In this document: in pieces, positions 8,565-19,215 of the stretch | Position numbering within the stretch: the first letter of the stretch is position 1 | Layout of the letters: each line of letters opens with the position of its first letter | Program-made: the position numbers and the translations under genes | Notes under the pieces: model-generated | What the model was told of the DNA's origin: nothing | Seen by the model: the letters and a program-made list of their open reading frames with translations, nothing else | The model's database searches: none | Assembly: GCA_963709425.1 (NCBI GenBank) | Contig: CAVPWG010000004.1 | Location: forward strand, 744,001 to 808,000 | Direction of reading: 5' to 3' | Origin: JAICJC01 sp963709425 | Lineage (GTDB): Bacteria > Actinomycetota > Thermoleophilia > Gaiellales > JAICJC01 | DNA: 64,000 nt

Positions 8565-10033
8565 CCGTCGAACCCCAGGTAGGCCTCGAGCCCGTGGCGG
8601 CCGCCCTCGCGGCCGAAGCCCGATTCCTTGTAGCCCCCGAACGGCGAGGCCGGGTCGAAGCGATTGAACGTGTTCGCCCACACCACCCCGGCGCGCAGCC
8701 GCTCGGCCATCCACAGGATCCGCGAGCCCTTCTCGGTCCACACGCCGGCGGAGAGGCCGTAAGCCGTGTTGTTGGCCTTCTCGATCGCCTCGGCCGGGGT
8801 GCGGAACGTCATGACGGAGAGCACCGGGCCGAAGATCTCCTCCTGCGCGATCCGGAAGCTCTGGGCGACGTTCGTGAAGACCGTCGGCGGGAACCAGAAC
8901 CCGCGATCCGGAAGCTCGCATGCCGGCTGGAAGAGCTCGGCGCCCTCGGCCCGGCCGCTCGCCACGAGCTCCGTGATCCGATCCAGCTGGGCGCGCGAGT
9001 TGATGGCGCCGATATCCGTGTTCTTGTCGAGCGGGTCGCCGAGCCGCAGGGTGGCGAGGCGGCCCCGGAGCTTACCGATCAGCGGCTCCACGATCGACTC
9101 CTGGACCAGCAGCCGCGATCCCGCACAGCACACGTGGCCCTGGTTGAAGTAGATCCCGTTCACGATGCCCTCGACCGCCTGGTCGAGCGCGCAGTCGTCG
9201 AAGACGATGTTCGCGGCCTTGCCGCCCAGCTCGAGCGTGTGCGGGACGCCGCGCCCGGCGAGCTCGCGCTGGATCGCCTTTCCGACCTCGGTCGAGCCGG
9301 TGAACGCGACCTTGTCGATGCCCGTGTGCCGGACGAGCTCGGCGCCCGTCGACCCGTCGCCCGTGATGATGTTGACCGCTCCGTGGGGCAGCTCGGCCTG
9401 GCGGCACACGTCGGCGAAGATCAGCGCAGTGAGCGGCGTCGTCTCGGCCGGCTTCAGGACGACCGAGTTGCCGCACGCCAGCGCCGGCGCCACCTTCCAC
9501 GCCAGCATGAGCAGCGGGAAGTTCCAGGGGATGATCTGGGCCGCGACGCCGAGCGGCCGCGGCTGCCGGTTCGGGAAGGCGTACTCGAGCTTGTCCGCCC
9601 AGCCGGCGTGGTAGAAGAAGTGCGCCGCGGCGAGCGGCAGGTCGACGTCGCGCGACTCCTTGATCGGCTTTCCGCCGTCGAGCGACTCGGCCACCGCCAG
9701 CTCGCGGGCCCGCTCCTGCAGGATCCGGGCGATGCGGAAGAGGTACTTCGCCCGCTCCGCCGGCCGCAGCTCCGACCACGTGCCGAAGCCCTCGCGGGCG
9801 GCGGCGACGGCGGTGTCAACGTCCTCCGGACCGGCCTGGGCGACCTCGGCCAGCGGCTCCTCCGTCGCCGGCGAGATCGTCGTGAACCACTCACCCGACC
9901 GGGGCTCCAGCGTCTCACCGCCGATGTAGAGGCCGTAGCGCTCCTCCAGCGGGACGATCGCCCGCGATTCAGGGGCTGGCGCATACGTCCAGTCCAGGCC
10001 CGTCTCCGCCGGCCGTGGCTCGAGCTCCGACAC
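8561..10033 (-). CDS. Aldehyde dehydrogenase of the deoxyribose operon
   Basis: A 490-residue dehydrogenase with Glu268 (HTLELGGKA), the catalytic cysteine at 302 or 303 (GHVCCAGSR) and the cofactor motif FTGSTEVG. The GTG start follows the deoC stop after one base. DeoC releases acetaldehyde and glyceraldehyde 3-phosphate from 2-deoxyribose 5-phosphate, so oxidation of acetaldehyde to acetate is the natural role, though this is inferred from context. Confidence 0.85.
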   Translation of the reverse strand: MSELEPRPAETGLDWTYAPAPESRAIVPLEERYGLYIGGETLEPRSGEWFTTISPATEEPLAEVAQAGPEDVDTAVAAAREGFGTWSELRPAERAKYLFRIARILQERARELAVAESLDGGKPIKESRDVDLPLAAAHFFYHAGWADKLEYAFPNRQPRPLGVAAQIIPWNFPLLMLAWKVAPALACGNSVVLKPAETTPLTALIFADVCRQAELPHGAVNIITGDGSTGAELVRHTGIDKVAFTGSTEVGKAIQRELAGRGVPHTLELGGKAANIVFDDCALDQAVEGIVNGIYFNQGHVCCAGSRLLVQESIVEPLIGKLRGRLATLRLGDPLDKNTDIGAINSRAQLDRITELVASGRAEGAELFQPACELPDRGFWFPPTVFTNVAQSFRIAQEEIFGPVLSVMTFRTPAEAIEKANNTAYGLSAGVWTEKGSRILWMAERLRAGVVWANTFNRFDPASPFGGYKESGFGREGGRHGLEAYLGFDG

Positions 10034-10034
10034 G

Positions 10035-10970
10035 TCAGTCGACGGTGAACCGGTCGGGGGACTCGTAGACGCCGGTCTTCTGCGTGCGGATCTGCATGAG
10101 GACGTCGTTCAGGAGCGACGAGGCGCCGAAGCGAAAGCGCTGCGGCGTCAGCCAGTCCCGTCCCAGGGTCTCGTGGAGCACGCACAGGTACTGGATCGCC
10201 TGCTTGGAGTGGCGGATGCCGCCCGCGGGCTTCATCCCGACGACCCGGCCTGTCTCGACGTGGACGTCGCGGATGGCCTCGAGCATGCACAGCGTGACGG
10301 GAAGGGTCGCGGCCGGGCTGACCTTGCCGGTCGACGTCTTGATGAAGTCGGCCCCGGCCGCCATCGCCAGGAGCGACGCGCGCCGGACGGCGTCGTAGGT
10401 CCCGAGCTCCCCTGTCTCGAGGATCACCTTGAGGTGGGCCGGGCCGCAGGCCTCCCGCACCTTCACGATCTGGTCGAACACCTCGGCGTGACGGCCCGAG
10501 AGGAAGGCGCCGCGGTCGATGACCATGTCGACCTCGTCGGCGCCGAGCTCGACGGCCGCCCGGGCCTCCGCCACCTTGAGGGCGATCGGCGACTGGCCTG
10601 ACGGGAACGCCGTGGCGACCGATGCGACGTGGACGGATGACTCCCGCAGCCGCGCCCGCGCCTCGGCCACGAGCGTCGGGTAGACGCACACCGCCGCGAC
10701 CGCTGGGATGCTCGTGTCGACCGGGTCGGGCCGCATCGCCTTGGCGCAGAGGGCGGCCACCTTGCCCGGGGTATCCGCTCCCTCGAGCGTGGTCAGGTCG
10801 ATCATCCGCACGATCAGGTCGAGCGCCTCGAGCTTCGAGCCGCGCTTGATCGAGCGCTTGGCGAGGTCGGCGCTGCGCGCCTCGAGGGCGACGGCGTCGA
10901 CCGCGCCGATCCGGGTCAGGCGCGGCTCGAACGGCTCGACCGCGCGGGCCGGCGACGTGGCCTCCTGCAT
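10035..10970 (-). CDS. deoC: Deoxyribose-phosphate aldolase
   Basis: A 311-residue class I aldolase that splits 2-deoxyribose 5-phosphate into acetaldehyde and glyceraldehyde 3-phosphate. The Schiff-base lysine is Lys211 in FIKTSTGK and the second active-site lysine is Lys247 in GMKPAGGIR, both as in the family. It is longer than the Escherichia coli enzyme by an N-terminal extension, as is frequent in actinobacteria. It heads the operon with two aldehyde dehydrogenase family genes and is divergent from the nucleoside importer operon. TACGAT lies seven bases before the ATG, predicting a leaderless message. Confidence 0.95.
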   Translation of the reverse strand: MQEATSPARAVEPFEPRLTRIGAVDAVALEARSADLAKRSIKRGSKLEALDLIVRMIDLTTLEGADTPGKVAALCAKAMRPDPVDTSIPAVAAVCVYPTLVAEARARLRESSVHVASVATAFPSGQSPIALKVAEARAAVELGADEVDMVIDRGAFLSGRHAEVFDQIVKVREACGPAHLKVILETGELGTYDAVRRASLLAMAAGADFIKTSTGKVSPAATLPVTLCMLEAIRDVHVETGRVVGMKPAGGIRHSKQAIQYLCVLHETLGRDWLTPQRFRFGASSLLNDVLMQIRTQKTGVYESPDRFTVD

Positions 10971-11076
10971 GGCCAGGATCGTAGATCATCGGCGAAGGCC
11001 GCCAGGCTGCCGACAGGTGCGAGGCGGTGGTTGTAGGATTGCCCCGTTTTCTGACCCACCCATCTCGGGAGGCAAT
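10971..11076. promoter_or_regulatory. Divergent promoter region between deoC and the nucleoside importer
   Basis: This 106-base region serves both operons. On the minus strand TACGAT (10978-10983) sits seven bases from the deoC ATG. On the plus strand TAGGAT (11034-11039) is a plausible -10 box, giving a leader of about 30 bases with the ribosome site GGGAGG before the GTG at 11077. A shared operator is likely, but no clear palindrome can be pointed to. Confidence 0.5.
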
Positions 11077-12109
11077 GTGAAGCGCCCACGCATCCTCGTG
11101 CTCGGAGCGCTCGCTGCGGTCGCGGCTGTCGCTCTCCTCGCCGCCGCCTGCGGAGGCGGCGACTCGGGGTCGTCGACACCAGCGGCCGGATCCGGAGGCA
11201 GCGGCGGCAAGGTGCTACAAGATCGGGCTCGTCACCGACATCGGCGGACTCGACGACAAGAGCTTCAACCACCTTGCCTTCGTCGGGATCCAGCGTGCGA
11301 AGTCGCAGCTCGGGATCGACTTCAAGGTGCTCGAGTCCCACCAGGAGTCGGAGTACGTTCCCAATCTCCAGTCGCTGGCGGCCGCGCACTATGACCTCGT
11401 GATCGCGGTCGGCTTCCTCATGGACGGCGCGATCAAGCAGGTCGCGAAGGCGTTTCCGACGACGAACTTCGCGATCATCGACGACGCGCCCACCCCGGCG
11501 CTGGCGAACGTCCAGGGGCTGCTGTTCAAGGAGCAGGAGTCGGGCTACCTGGCCGGCTACCTGGCGGCGCTCGAGTCGAAGACGGGCACCATCTCGACCG
11601 TCGGCGGCCAGAAGATCCCGCCGGTCGACCACTACATCGCGGGCTACATCGCCGGCGCCAAGGCGGCGAACCCGCAGGTGAAGGAGCTGAACGACTACTC
11701 GGACTCGTTCACCGACACGGCGAAGTGCAAGCAGCTGGCGCTGAACCAGATCTCGCAGGGCTCCGACGTGGTGTTCCAGGTCGCGGGCGGCTGCGGGCTC
11801 GGCGCGCTCAGCGCGGCCAAGGAGAAGGGCGTCTGGGGGATCGGCGTGGACGCCGACCAGGCCTACCTGGGCGACTACATCCTGACGAGCGCGATCAAGA
11901 AGGTCGACGTGGCCGTGTTCGACACGATCAAGCAGGTCGTCGACGGCACGTTCACGGGCGGCGGCGTCACCACGTTCGACGCCGCGAAGGGCGCGACCGG
12001 CCTCGGCGCGATCAACTCGGCCGTGGCAGCGGACGTCATCTCGAAGATCGACCAGCAGACCGCGCAGCTCAAGTCGGGGTCGATCACCCCGCCGGACACC
12101 GTTCCGTGA
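11077..12109 (+). CDS. BMP-family nucleoside-binding lipoprotein of an ABC importer (one frameshift)
   Basis: A solute-binding lipoprotein of the BMP/PnrA family. The GTG start at 11077 follows GGGAGG, and the N-terminus is a lipoprotein signal with lipobox LLAAAC before a GGGDSGSS linker. After the signal the frame shifts near 11210-11216; removing one base restores KVYKIGLVTDIGGLDDKSFN, the family opening, and the frame then stays open to 12109. The family binds purine or pyrimidine nucleosides outside the membrane. An ABC ATPase, two permeases and thymidine phosphorylase follow. The break is probably a sequencing insertion, like others in the window. Confidence 0.8.
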
Positions 12110-12116
12110 TCGAATA

Positions 12117-12154
12117 GGCCGGAGGTGGGGGCCGGCCGGCCCGCCCCTCCGGCC
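12117..12154 (+). terminator. Intercistronic hairpin after the binding-protein gene
   Basis: A perfect nine-base stem (GGCCGGAGG with CCTCCGGCC) with a GC-rich loop lies between the binding-protein stop and the ATPase start. It has no T-tract, so partial termination or protection of the upstream mRNA end is more likely than full termination. Either would give more binding protein than transporter. Confidence 0.5.
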
Positions 12155-12161
12155 TCCTGTG

Positions 12162-13696
12162 ATGCACGAAACGCCTGACGCACCGCTGCTCGAGCTGCGA
12201 GGCATCACCAAGCGCTTCGGCGACCTGGTGGCGAACGACGGCGTCGACCTGGATGTCGGCCCGGGCGAGGTGCACGCCCTGCTCGGCGAGAACGGGGCGG
12301 GCAAGTCGACGCTCATGAACGTGCTCTACGGGCTGACGGCGCCCGACGCCGGCGAGATCCGGTTCGACGGCAAGCCGCTGCGCCTGCGCTCGCCGCGCGA
12401 CGCGATCGACGTCGGCATCGGCATGGTGCACCAGCACTTCATGCTGATCCCGGTCATGACCGTGACCGAGAACATCGTGCTGGCGTCCGAGCCCCGCGAG
12501 GGGCCGCTGCTGGACTACGGCAAGGCGCACGAGGTCGTCCGCGAGCTCTCCGAGCGCTACGGCCTGGCGGTCAGGCCCGACGAGCGGGTCGAGTCGATCG
12601 GCGTCGCCCAGCAGCAGCGGGTCGAGATCCTGAAGGCCCTCTACCGCAGCGCCCGGCTGCTCGTGCTCGACGAGCCGACCGCGGTGCTGACGCCGCAGGA
12701 GACGCACGAGCTCTTCGGCGTGGTGCGGGCGCTCAGGGAGCAGGGCACGTCGATCATCTTCATCACGCACAAGCTCGGCGAGGTGCTCGAGATCGCCGAC
12801 CGCATCACCGTGCTCCGCCGCGGCAAGGCGGTGGCGACCGTGCCGGCCACCGGGACGTCGCCAGCGCGAGCTCGCGGAGCTGATGGTCGGCCGCCCGGTG
12901 CTGCTGCGGGTCGAGAAGGGCGCGGCACAACCGGGCGAGACGCTCCTTCAGGTCCGCGACCTCGTCGTCCAGGACAGCCGCGGGCTCGATGCCGTTCGAG
13001 GGGCGTCGTTCGAGGTCCGCGCCGGCGAGATCGTCGGCCTTGCCGGCGTCGACGGGAACGGTCAGAGCGAGCTGGTCGAGGCGATCACCGGCCTGGCAAC
13101 GCCGACGGCCGGCAGCATCGTGCGCCGAGGGCCACGAGATCGCCGGTCACGGCGCCCGGGCCAGCTTCGAGGCCGGCGTCGGCCACATCCCGGAGGACCG
13201 CCAGCGGCGCGGCCTCGTGCTCGACTTCTCGCTCGCCGAGAACCTCGGCCTCCGCGACGTCCGCCACCCGCCCGCCTCGCGCTGGGGTCTGCTCCATCCG
13301 CGCGCGATCGCCGAGCGCGCTCGGCGGCTGCTCGGCGAGTTCGACGTCCGCGGCGGCGGGCCCGGGACGCGGGCGGGCGCCCTCTCCGGCGGCAACCAGC
13401 AGAAGGTCGTGATCGCCCGCGAGATGTCCGGGACGCGCCGGATCCTGGTGGCGGCCCAGCCGACCCGCGGCCTCGACGTCGGCGCGATCGAGTTCGTGCA
13501 CCGGCGATTGGTCGGCGTGCGCGAGCTGGGGTGCGCGATCCTGCTCGTGAGCTTCGAGCTCGACGAGATCCTCTCGCTCTCCGACCGGATCCTGGTCATG
13601 TACGAGGGCCGGATCGTCGCCGAGCACACGCCCGACGTGAGCGAGGCCGTCCTCGGCGTCGAGATGATGGGCGGCCGGAGCGCCGCCGCGATGTGA
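12162..13696 (+). CDS. Nucleoside ABC importer ATPase, two-domain (two frameshifts)
   Basis: A double ATPase of the sugar/nucleoside type (RbsA/YufO-like). The first domain has Walker A GENGAGKST and Walker B LLVLDEPTAVL; the second has VDGNGQSE in place of Walker A, signature LSGGNQQK and AQPTRGLD, the usual degenerate pattern. Two breaks, near 12860 and 13125, are each repaired by removing one base in a CC pair, joining TSQRELAELMVGR and then EGHEIAGHGARASF in frame. ATG 12162 is preferred; a GTG lies directly before it. The end overlaps the first permease by four bases. Confidence 0.8.
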
Positions 13697-14865
13697 CCGA
13701 GCGGGTCACAGCCTGGCTTCGGGCCAAGGCGCCGGCCGTGCTCCTGCCGCTCGGCACGTTGGTGCTGGCGTTCGCGATCGGCGGCCTCGTCGTCGCGGCC
13801 ACAGGGCACAACCCCCTCGAGGCCTACAAAGCGATCTTCAACGGGTCCGGCCTGAACTACCTCCTACCGTGGACGTCCTCGGAGGACAAGGACTTCGCCG
13901 CGCTCAACCTGCAGCAGACGCTGATCCTGACCACGCCGCTCATCCTGACGGCGCTCGCGGTGGCGCTGCCCTTCAAGTGTGGCATGTTCAACATCGGCGG
14001 CCAGGGCCAGTACGTCGTCGGGATCGTCGCGGCGATCGTGGTCGGGTCGCACGGCGCGAGCCTCTCGACGCCGGTCCACCTGACGCTCTCGCTCGCAGCC
14101 GCGGCCCTGGCGGGCGCACTCTGGGGCGGGATCGCCGGCGCGATGAAGGCCGCGGTGGGTGCTCACGAGGTCATCTCCACCATCATGCTGAACTGGATCG
14201 CGATCTACGGCGCCCAGTACCTGTTCGAGCTGAACGGGCCGCTTCAGGGGCCGCTGCCCGACGTCCCTCAGTCGGCCGAGATCACCGACTCGTCCAAGCT
14301 GCCCGCGGTCTGGGGCGTCCTGCAGCCGCTGCACGCCGGCATCTTCCTCGCCCTCGCCGCGCTCGTCGTCTACGCCATCCTGATCAACCGCACCGTGTTC
14401 GGCTACGAGGTGCGCGCGGTGGGCCACAACGCTGACGCGGCCCGCTACGGCGGCATCCCGGTCGCGCGCAACTACGTGGCGACGCTGGCGATCGGCGGCG
14501 CCTTCGCGGGGCTGGCCGGCGCGTGCGACGTGCTCGGGTGGGAGTTCCACATCGTCACGAACGACATCGCGGTGAGCCAGGTGGGCTTCATCGGCATCGC
14601 CGTGGCGCTGCTCGGCCGGAACTCGGCGATCGGGATCGCGTTCTCGGCGCTGCTCTTCGGCGGGCTCCAGGTCGGCACGTCGTCACGGGCACTCGACCCG
14701 AGCGTGTTCCCGCCGCAGCTTGCCGGCAACCTGGCGATCATCATCCAGGGGCTGATCATCCTCTTCGTCGGCGCCCAGCTCCTGCTGGTGTACGCATGGC
14801 GGGCGCGGCGGCGCCGGCAGGCCGAGCCGCCGCCGACCACGGTCGTGGAGCCGACGTCGGCGTGA
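13693..14865 (+). CDS. Nucleoside ABC importer permease 1
   Basis: A 390-residue membrane protein of the BPD_transp_2 family (YufP/RbsC-like) with about ten hydrophobic segments. The signature region KCGMFNIGGQGQYVVG lies near residue 95. The GTG start overlaps the ATPase stop by four bases and the stop overlaps the next permease by four. It would form half of the nucleoside channel with permease 2. Confidence 0.9.
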   Translation: MTERVTAWLRAKAPAVLLPLGTLVLAFAIGGLVVAATGHNPLEAYKAIFNGSGLNYLLPWTSSEDKDFAALNLQQTLILTTPLILTALAVALPFKCGMFNIGGQGQYVVGIVAAIVVGSHGASLSTPVHLTLSLAAAALAGALWGGIAGAMKAAVGAHEVISTIMLNWIAIYGAQYLFELNGPLQGPLPDVPQSAEITDSSKLPAVWGVLQPLHAGIFLALAALVVYAILINRTVFGYEVRAVGHNADAARYGGIPVARNYVATLAIGGAFAGLAGACDVLGWEFHIVTNDIAVSQVGFIGIAVALLGRNSAIGIAFSALLFGGLQVGTSSRALDPSVFPPQLAGNLAIIIQGLIILFVGAQLLLVYAWRARRRRQAEPPPTTVVEPTSA

Positions 14866-16046
14866 CGGCGCTCGACCGCATTCCGCGCGGCGCCCGGGGC
14901 ATCGCGATCCTGGGGATCGTGGTGGGGCTCGTGGGCCTCGAGCTGGCGCTCCCGCCGCTCCAGGTGCAGGCGGCCGCGGTGCCGGCCGTCCTCGGCCTGG
15001 CCGCCTTGGCGTGCGCGATCTGGGCCCTCACCCGCGACGAGCGCAAGCTCGGACTGTGGGCGCTCTTCGTCGCGATCGTGGCGACGGCCTTCGCGATCTG
15101 GGTGCAGGGCAAGAGCGACACGTCGACGGCCCTGGTCGTCAACTCCGGCCTCTTCGCGGCCACGCTCGTCTACGCGACCCCGCTCGCGTACGCAGCCCTG
15201 GGCGGCATCTTCTGCGAGCGGGCCGGGGTGGTGAACATCGGGCTCGAGGGCATGATGCTGACGGGCGCCTTCTTCGGGATCTGGGGCACGGTCTGGAGCG
15301 GCTCCTGGGTGATCGGCCTCGTCGTGGCGGTGATCGCGGGCGCCGCCATCGCGCTGGTGCACGCGGTGTTCGCGATCCACCTCCGATCCGACCAGATCGT
15401 GACCGGCACGGCGATCAACTTCCTCGCGGTGGGCATCACGGGGTACTTGTTCATCGACATCTACGGCTCCAACGGCACGCCGGCCTCGATCGACTCGGTG
15501 CCGAACGTGACGATCCCGGCGATCGACTCGATCCCGGGCATCGGCGGGGTCTTCGGCTCGCTCAACCTGATGATCTGGATCGTGTTCGGACTGCTCATCC
15601 TGACGCAGGTGATCCTCTTCCGAACGCCGACCGGCCTCCGCATCCGCTCGGTCGGCGAGCACCCGCGGGCCGCCGACACGGTCGGCATCCCCGTCTACCG
15701 GATCCGGTACGCGTGCGTCATCCTGTCAGGGATCCTCGCCGCGCTCGGCGGGGCCTATCTCTCGATCGGGTTCGTGGGGTCGTTCGGCCAGAACATGACG
15801 GCAGGGCGCGGGTTCATCGCTCTTGCGGCGGTGATCTTCGGCAAGTGGCGCCCCTACGGCGCGTTCGGCGCGTGCCTGCTCTTCGGCTTCGCAAGCGGCC
15901 TGGCCGACCGGCTCCAGTCGGTGGCCGGCGTCTCGCCGAACCTGCTCAACACCCTGCCGTACGTGCTCACGCTGATCGCGCTCGTCGGCCTCGTGGGCCG
16001 CTCGCGCCCGCCGGCGGCCGACGGGCAGCCGTACGTGAAGGGGTAG
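14862..16046 (+). CDS. Nucleoside ABC importer permease 2
   Basis: A 394-residue BPD_transp_2 permease (YufQ-like). The conserved stretch FCERAGVVNIGLEGMML, near residue 115, is the counterpart of the motif in permease 1. The first 80 residues add three extra hydrophobic segments. It starts by GTGA overlap with permease 1 and is followed after nine bases by thymidine phosphorylase. Confidence 0.9.
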   Translation: MTALDRIPRGARGIAILGIVVGLVGLELALPPLQVQAAAVPAVLGLAALACAIWALTRDERKLGLWALFVAIVATAFAIWVQGKSDTSTALVVNSGLFAATLVYATPLAYAALGGIFCERAGVVNIGLEGMMLTGAFFGIWGTVWSGSWVIGLVVAVIAGAAIALVHAVFAIHLRSDQIVTGTAINFLAVGITGYLFIDIYGSNGTPASIDSVPNVTIPAIDSIPGIGGVFGSLNLMIWIVFGLLILTQVILFRTPTGLRIRSVGEHPRAADTVGIPVYRIRYACVILSGILAALGGAYLSIGFVGSFGQNMTAGRGFIALAAVIFGKWRPYGAFGACLLFGFASGLADRLQSVAGVSPNLLNTLPYVLTLIALVGLVGRSRPPAADGQPYVKG

Positions 16047-16055
16047 CGCGGCCGC

Positions 16056-17283
<1,228 letters not shown>

Positions 17284-17300
<17 letters not shown>

Positions 17301-17919
17301 CCGCCGCCTCGGCCTCCTGCGCCGTCATCGGGTTGTTGTAGATCGGAGCGCCCGGCTGCTGGCGGGCACCGCCTTCGTGGAGGCTGCCGGTGTCGATCGG
17401 CGCGAAGCCGATCTCGTCGATGAGCCCTGCCACGACCCTCTTGGCGTCGTCGTCGTCGCCGGCGACGTAGATCGCCAGCCGCTCAGCGCGAGGCGCGTCC
17501 GGCCGCCCCTCACTCCCGAGCGCGCGGAAGTTCATCGTGTTGAAGGACTTGACCATTCGCGCGCCGGTCAGGTGGCGGGCGAGGAGCTCGCTCGAGGTCG
17601 TCTCGCCGCGCTGGAGCTCGGGGATCGTCCCGTCGCGCTCCGGGTAGTAGTTGTTGGCGTCGATGACGATCTTGCCCGCGAACGAGTCGGCGGGTAGGTC
17701 GGGATACGCGCGGAGCGGAATCGCGATCACGACGACGTCGCCGGTGCGGGCTGCATCCTCGACGGAAGCTGCGTGCACCTCGGGGCCGATGTCCTTGACC
17801 ACCTGCGTGAGCGACGCGGGGCCGCGCGAGTTGGCGACGGTCACCTCGTGCCCCGCTCCCGCGAGGAGCCGTGCGGTCGTCGCGCCGATCTTGCCGCTGC
17901 CAATGATGCCGATCCTCAT
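17284..17919 (-). CDS. NADPH-dependent F420 reductase-like protein
   Basis: A 211-residue Rossmann protein of the F420H2:NADP oxidoreductase-like family. The N-terminus IGIIGSGKIGATTARLLAGAG is a classical dinucleotide site, followed by ANSRGP, as in proteins that bind NADP. The substrate domain of longer homologues is short here, so the partner could be F420 or a simple ketone. The start is the ATG at 17919 with AAAGGGG upstream; a longer frame begins at 17943. Confidence 0.75.
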
Positions 17920-17962
17920 CTCGAGCCCCTTTGTCGACGTCAACCCTGCAACCTAGCGGCCG

Positions 17963-18337
17963 TCACACACCCTCGTCGCGCGGAACGCCGAAGACATGTA
18001 GCTGCTCGGCTGACCGGCAGAGCGGCCCGATGACCGCGGCCGCCGCCTCGATGTCCCGGGGGAGGTCGGCCCAGTGGATGCGCGCGAACGGCGTGAAGCG
18101 CCCTCCGGCCGCGACCGCCGCGACCTGGAGCACGCGATCGGTCGAGCGCAGGGCGACGCCGCGCGTCTCGTCAGCGATGAGCCACGCGGTGCGTTCTGCG
18201 AGCACCTCCGCCTCACCGGCATCCCGGCCCGCGCGCAGGTACGCGCCCACGTCCGCGACGATCGCGGCCTCATCGGAAAGCCCGAGCAGGGGCAGCACGG
18301 CCTCGACGCTCGGCGGCCAGTCCGCCATCCCGCTCAT
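17963..18337 (-). CDS. Hypothetical cytoplasmic protein
   Basis: A 124-residue soluble, mostly helical protein without a recognisable family. It has several Asp/Glu and Ala-rich segments and no signal peptide. Its ATG overlaps the stop of the EamA transporter by four bases (ATGA), so it is translated with it and may act with it. The coding frame shows the same strong GC third-position preference as its neighbours, which supports it as a real gene. Confidence 0.65.
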   Translation of the reverse strand: MSGMADWPPSVEAVLPLLGLSDEAAIVADVGAYLRAGRDAGEAEVLAERTAWLIADETRGVALRSTDRVLQVAAVAAGGRFTPFARIHWADLPRDIEAAAAVIGPLCRSAEQLHVFGVPRDEGV

Positions 18338-19164
18338 GCGGCGGCCGCCGCCAGCAGGGTCGTGCCTGCGATTGTGAGCACGATCCCGGCAACTTGAACC
18401 CGGGCGGGGCGTTCACGGAGAAACACCACGCTCAGGATGACGCTCAGGGCCGCGAACTGGGCGCCGCAGACCGATGCGACGCTGACCGGGCCGCGGTCGA
18501 CCGCCGCGACGAACGCGCCGAAGGCGACGGCGTCGACGGCCCCGACGGCGGAGAGCCGCCACAGGTCCGGACGCGTGACGCTCACGGGACCGCGTCGGAG
18601 CACGATCGGCACGAGGATGATGAGCGCGCAGAACCTGCCGATCGTCACGGCGGTGAACGGCCCGAGCGGATCGGTCAGACCGTACATGACGAACATCAGG
18701 CCAAAGACCCCGCCGGCGAGGATCGCCCAACCCGCGCCGCTCGCGCGCCGCTCGCCTCGCTCCGCGCACGAGAGCGCCGTCCCGACCACGGCCAGGACGA
18801 TTCCCACGACCACCGTGGCACCGACCTCCTCGCCGCCTGCGATCGCCACGAGTGCCGCAATCCCTCCCTCCAGCCCGACCAGCGGCGCCACGACCGCCAG
18901 GGTGCCGCGCCGGATCGCCACGATGTAGCAGCCGAAGCCGGCCAGCTCGAGGAGGCCGGCGGCTGCTGCGGCGGGGGCATGCGACCACGCATCGCCGCCC
19001 GGCGCTCCCTCGAACGCGAGGGCCAGCGGGAGCGTCACGACCGTGCTCGACGCGAGAACCGCGAGCGTCGTGACCGCGATGTCGACACGACGGCTGAGCT
19101 TCACCAACCAGAGGTTGACCACCGCCCACGCGACCGCGGCACCGAGCCCGAGAGCGACCGTCAT
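18334..19164 (-). CDS. EamA/DMT-family transporter
   Basis: A 276-residue membrane protein with about ten short transmembrane helices in two EamA repeats (roughly residues 2-130 and 142-274). The second repeat ends with VFLRERPARVQVAGIVLTIAG, where FLRE is the usual EamA marker. These proteins export metabolites or amino acids; the substrate cannot be assigned. It is followed by a coupled hypothetical gene. Confidence 0.8.
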   Translation of the reverse strand: MTVALGLGAAVAWAVVNLWLVKLSRRVDIAVTTLAVLASSTVVTLPLALAFEGAPGGDAWSHAPAAAAAGLLELAGFGCYIVAIRRGTLAVVAPLVGLEGGIAALVAIAGGEEVGATVVVGIVLAVVGTALSCAERGERRASGAGWAILAGGVFGLMFVMYGLTDPLGPFTAVTIGRFCALIILVPIVLRRGPVSVTRPDLWRLSAVGAVDAVAFGAFVAAVDRGPVSVASVCGAQFAALSVILSVVFLRERPARVQVAGIVLTIAGTTLLAAAAA

Positions 19165-19215
19165 TCTCGCGATGGATACAGGATCACGCGCCGGCCCGGT
19201 GCAGTGACCGTTCGA

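Noticed and set aside
11200..13130. Programmed frameshifting in the nucleoside importer operon
   Set aside because: The three sites share no slippery sequence or following structure, and similar insertions hit unrelated genes, so sequence error is simpler.
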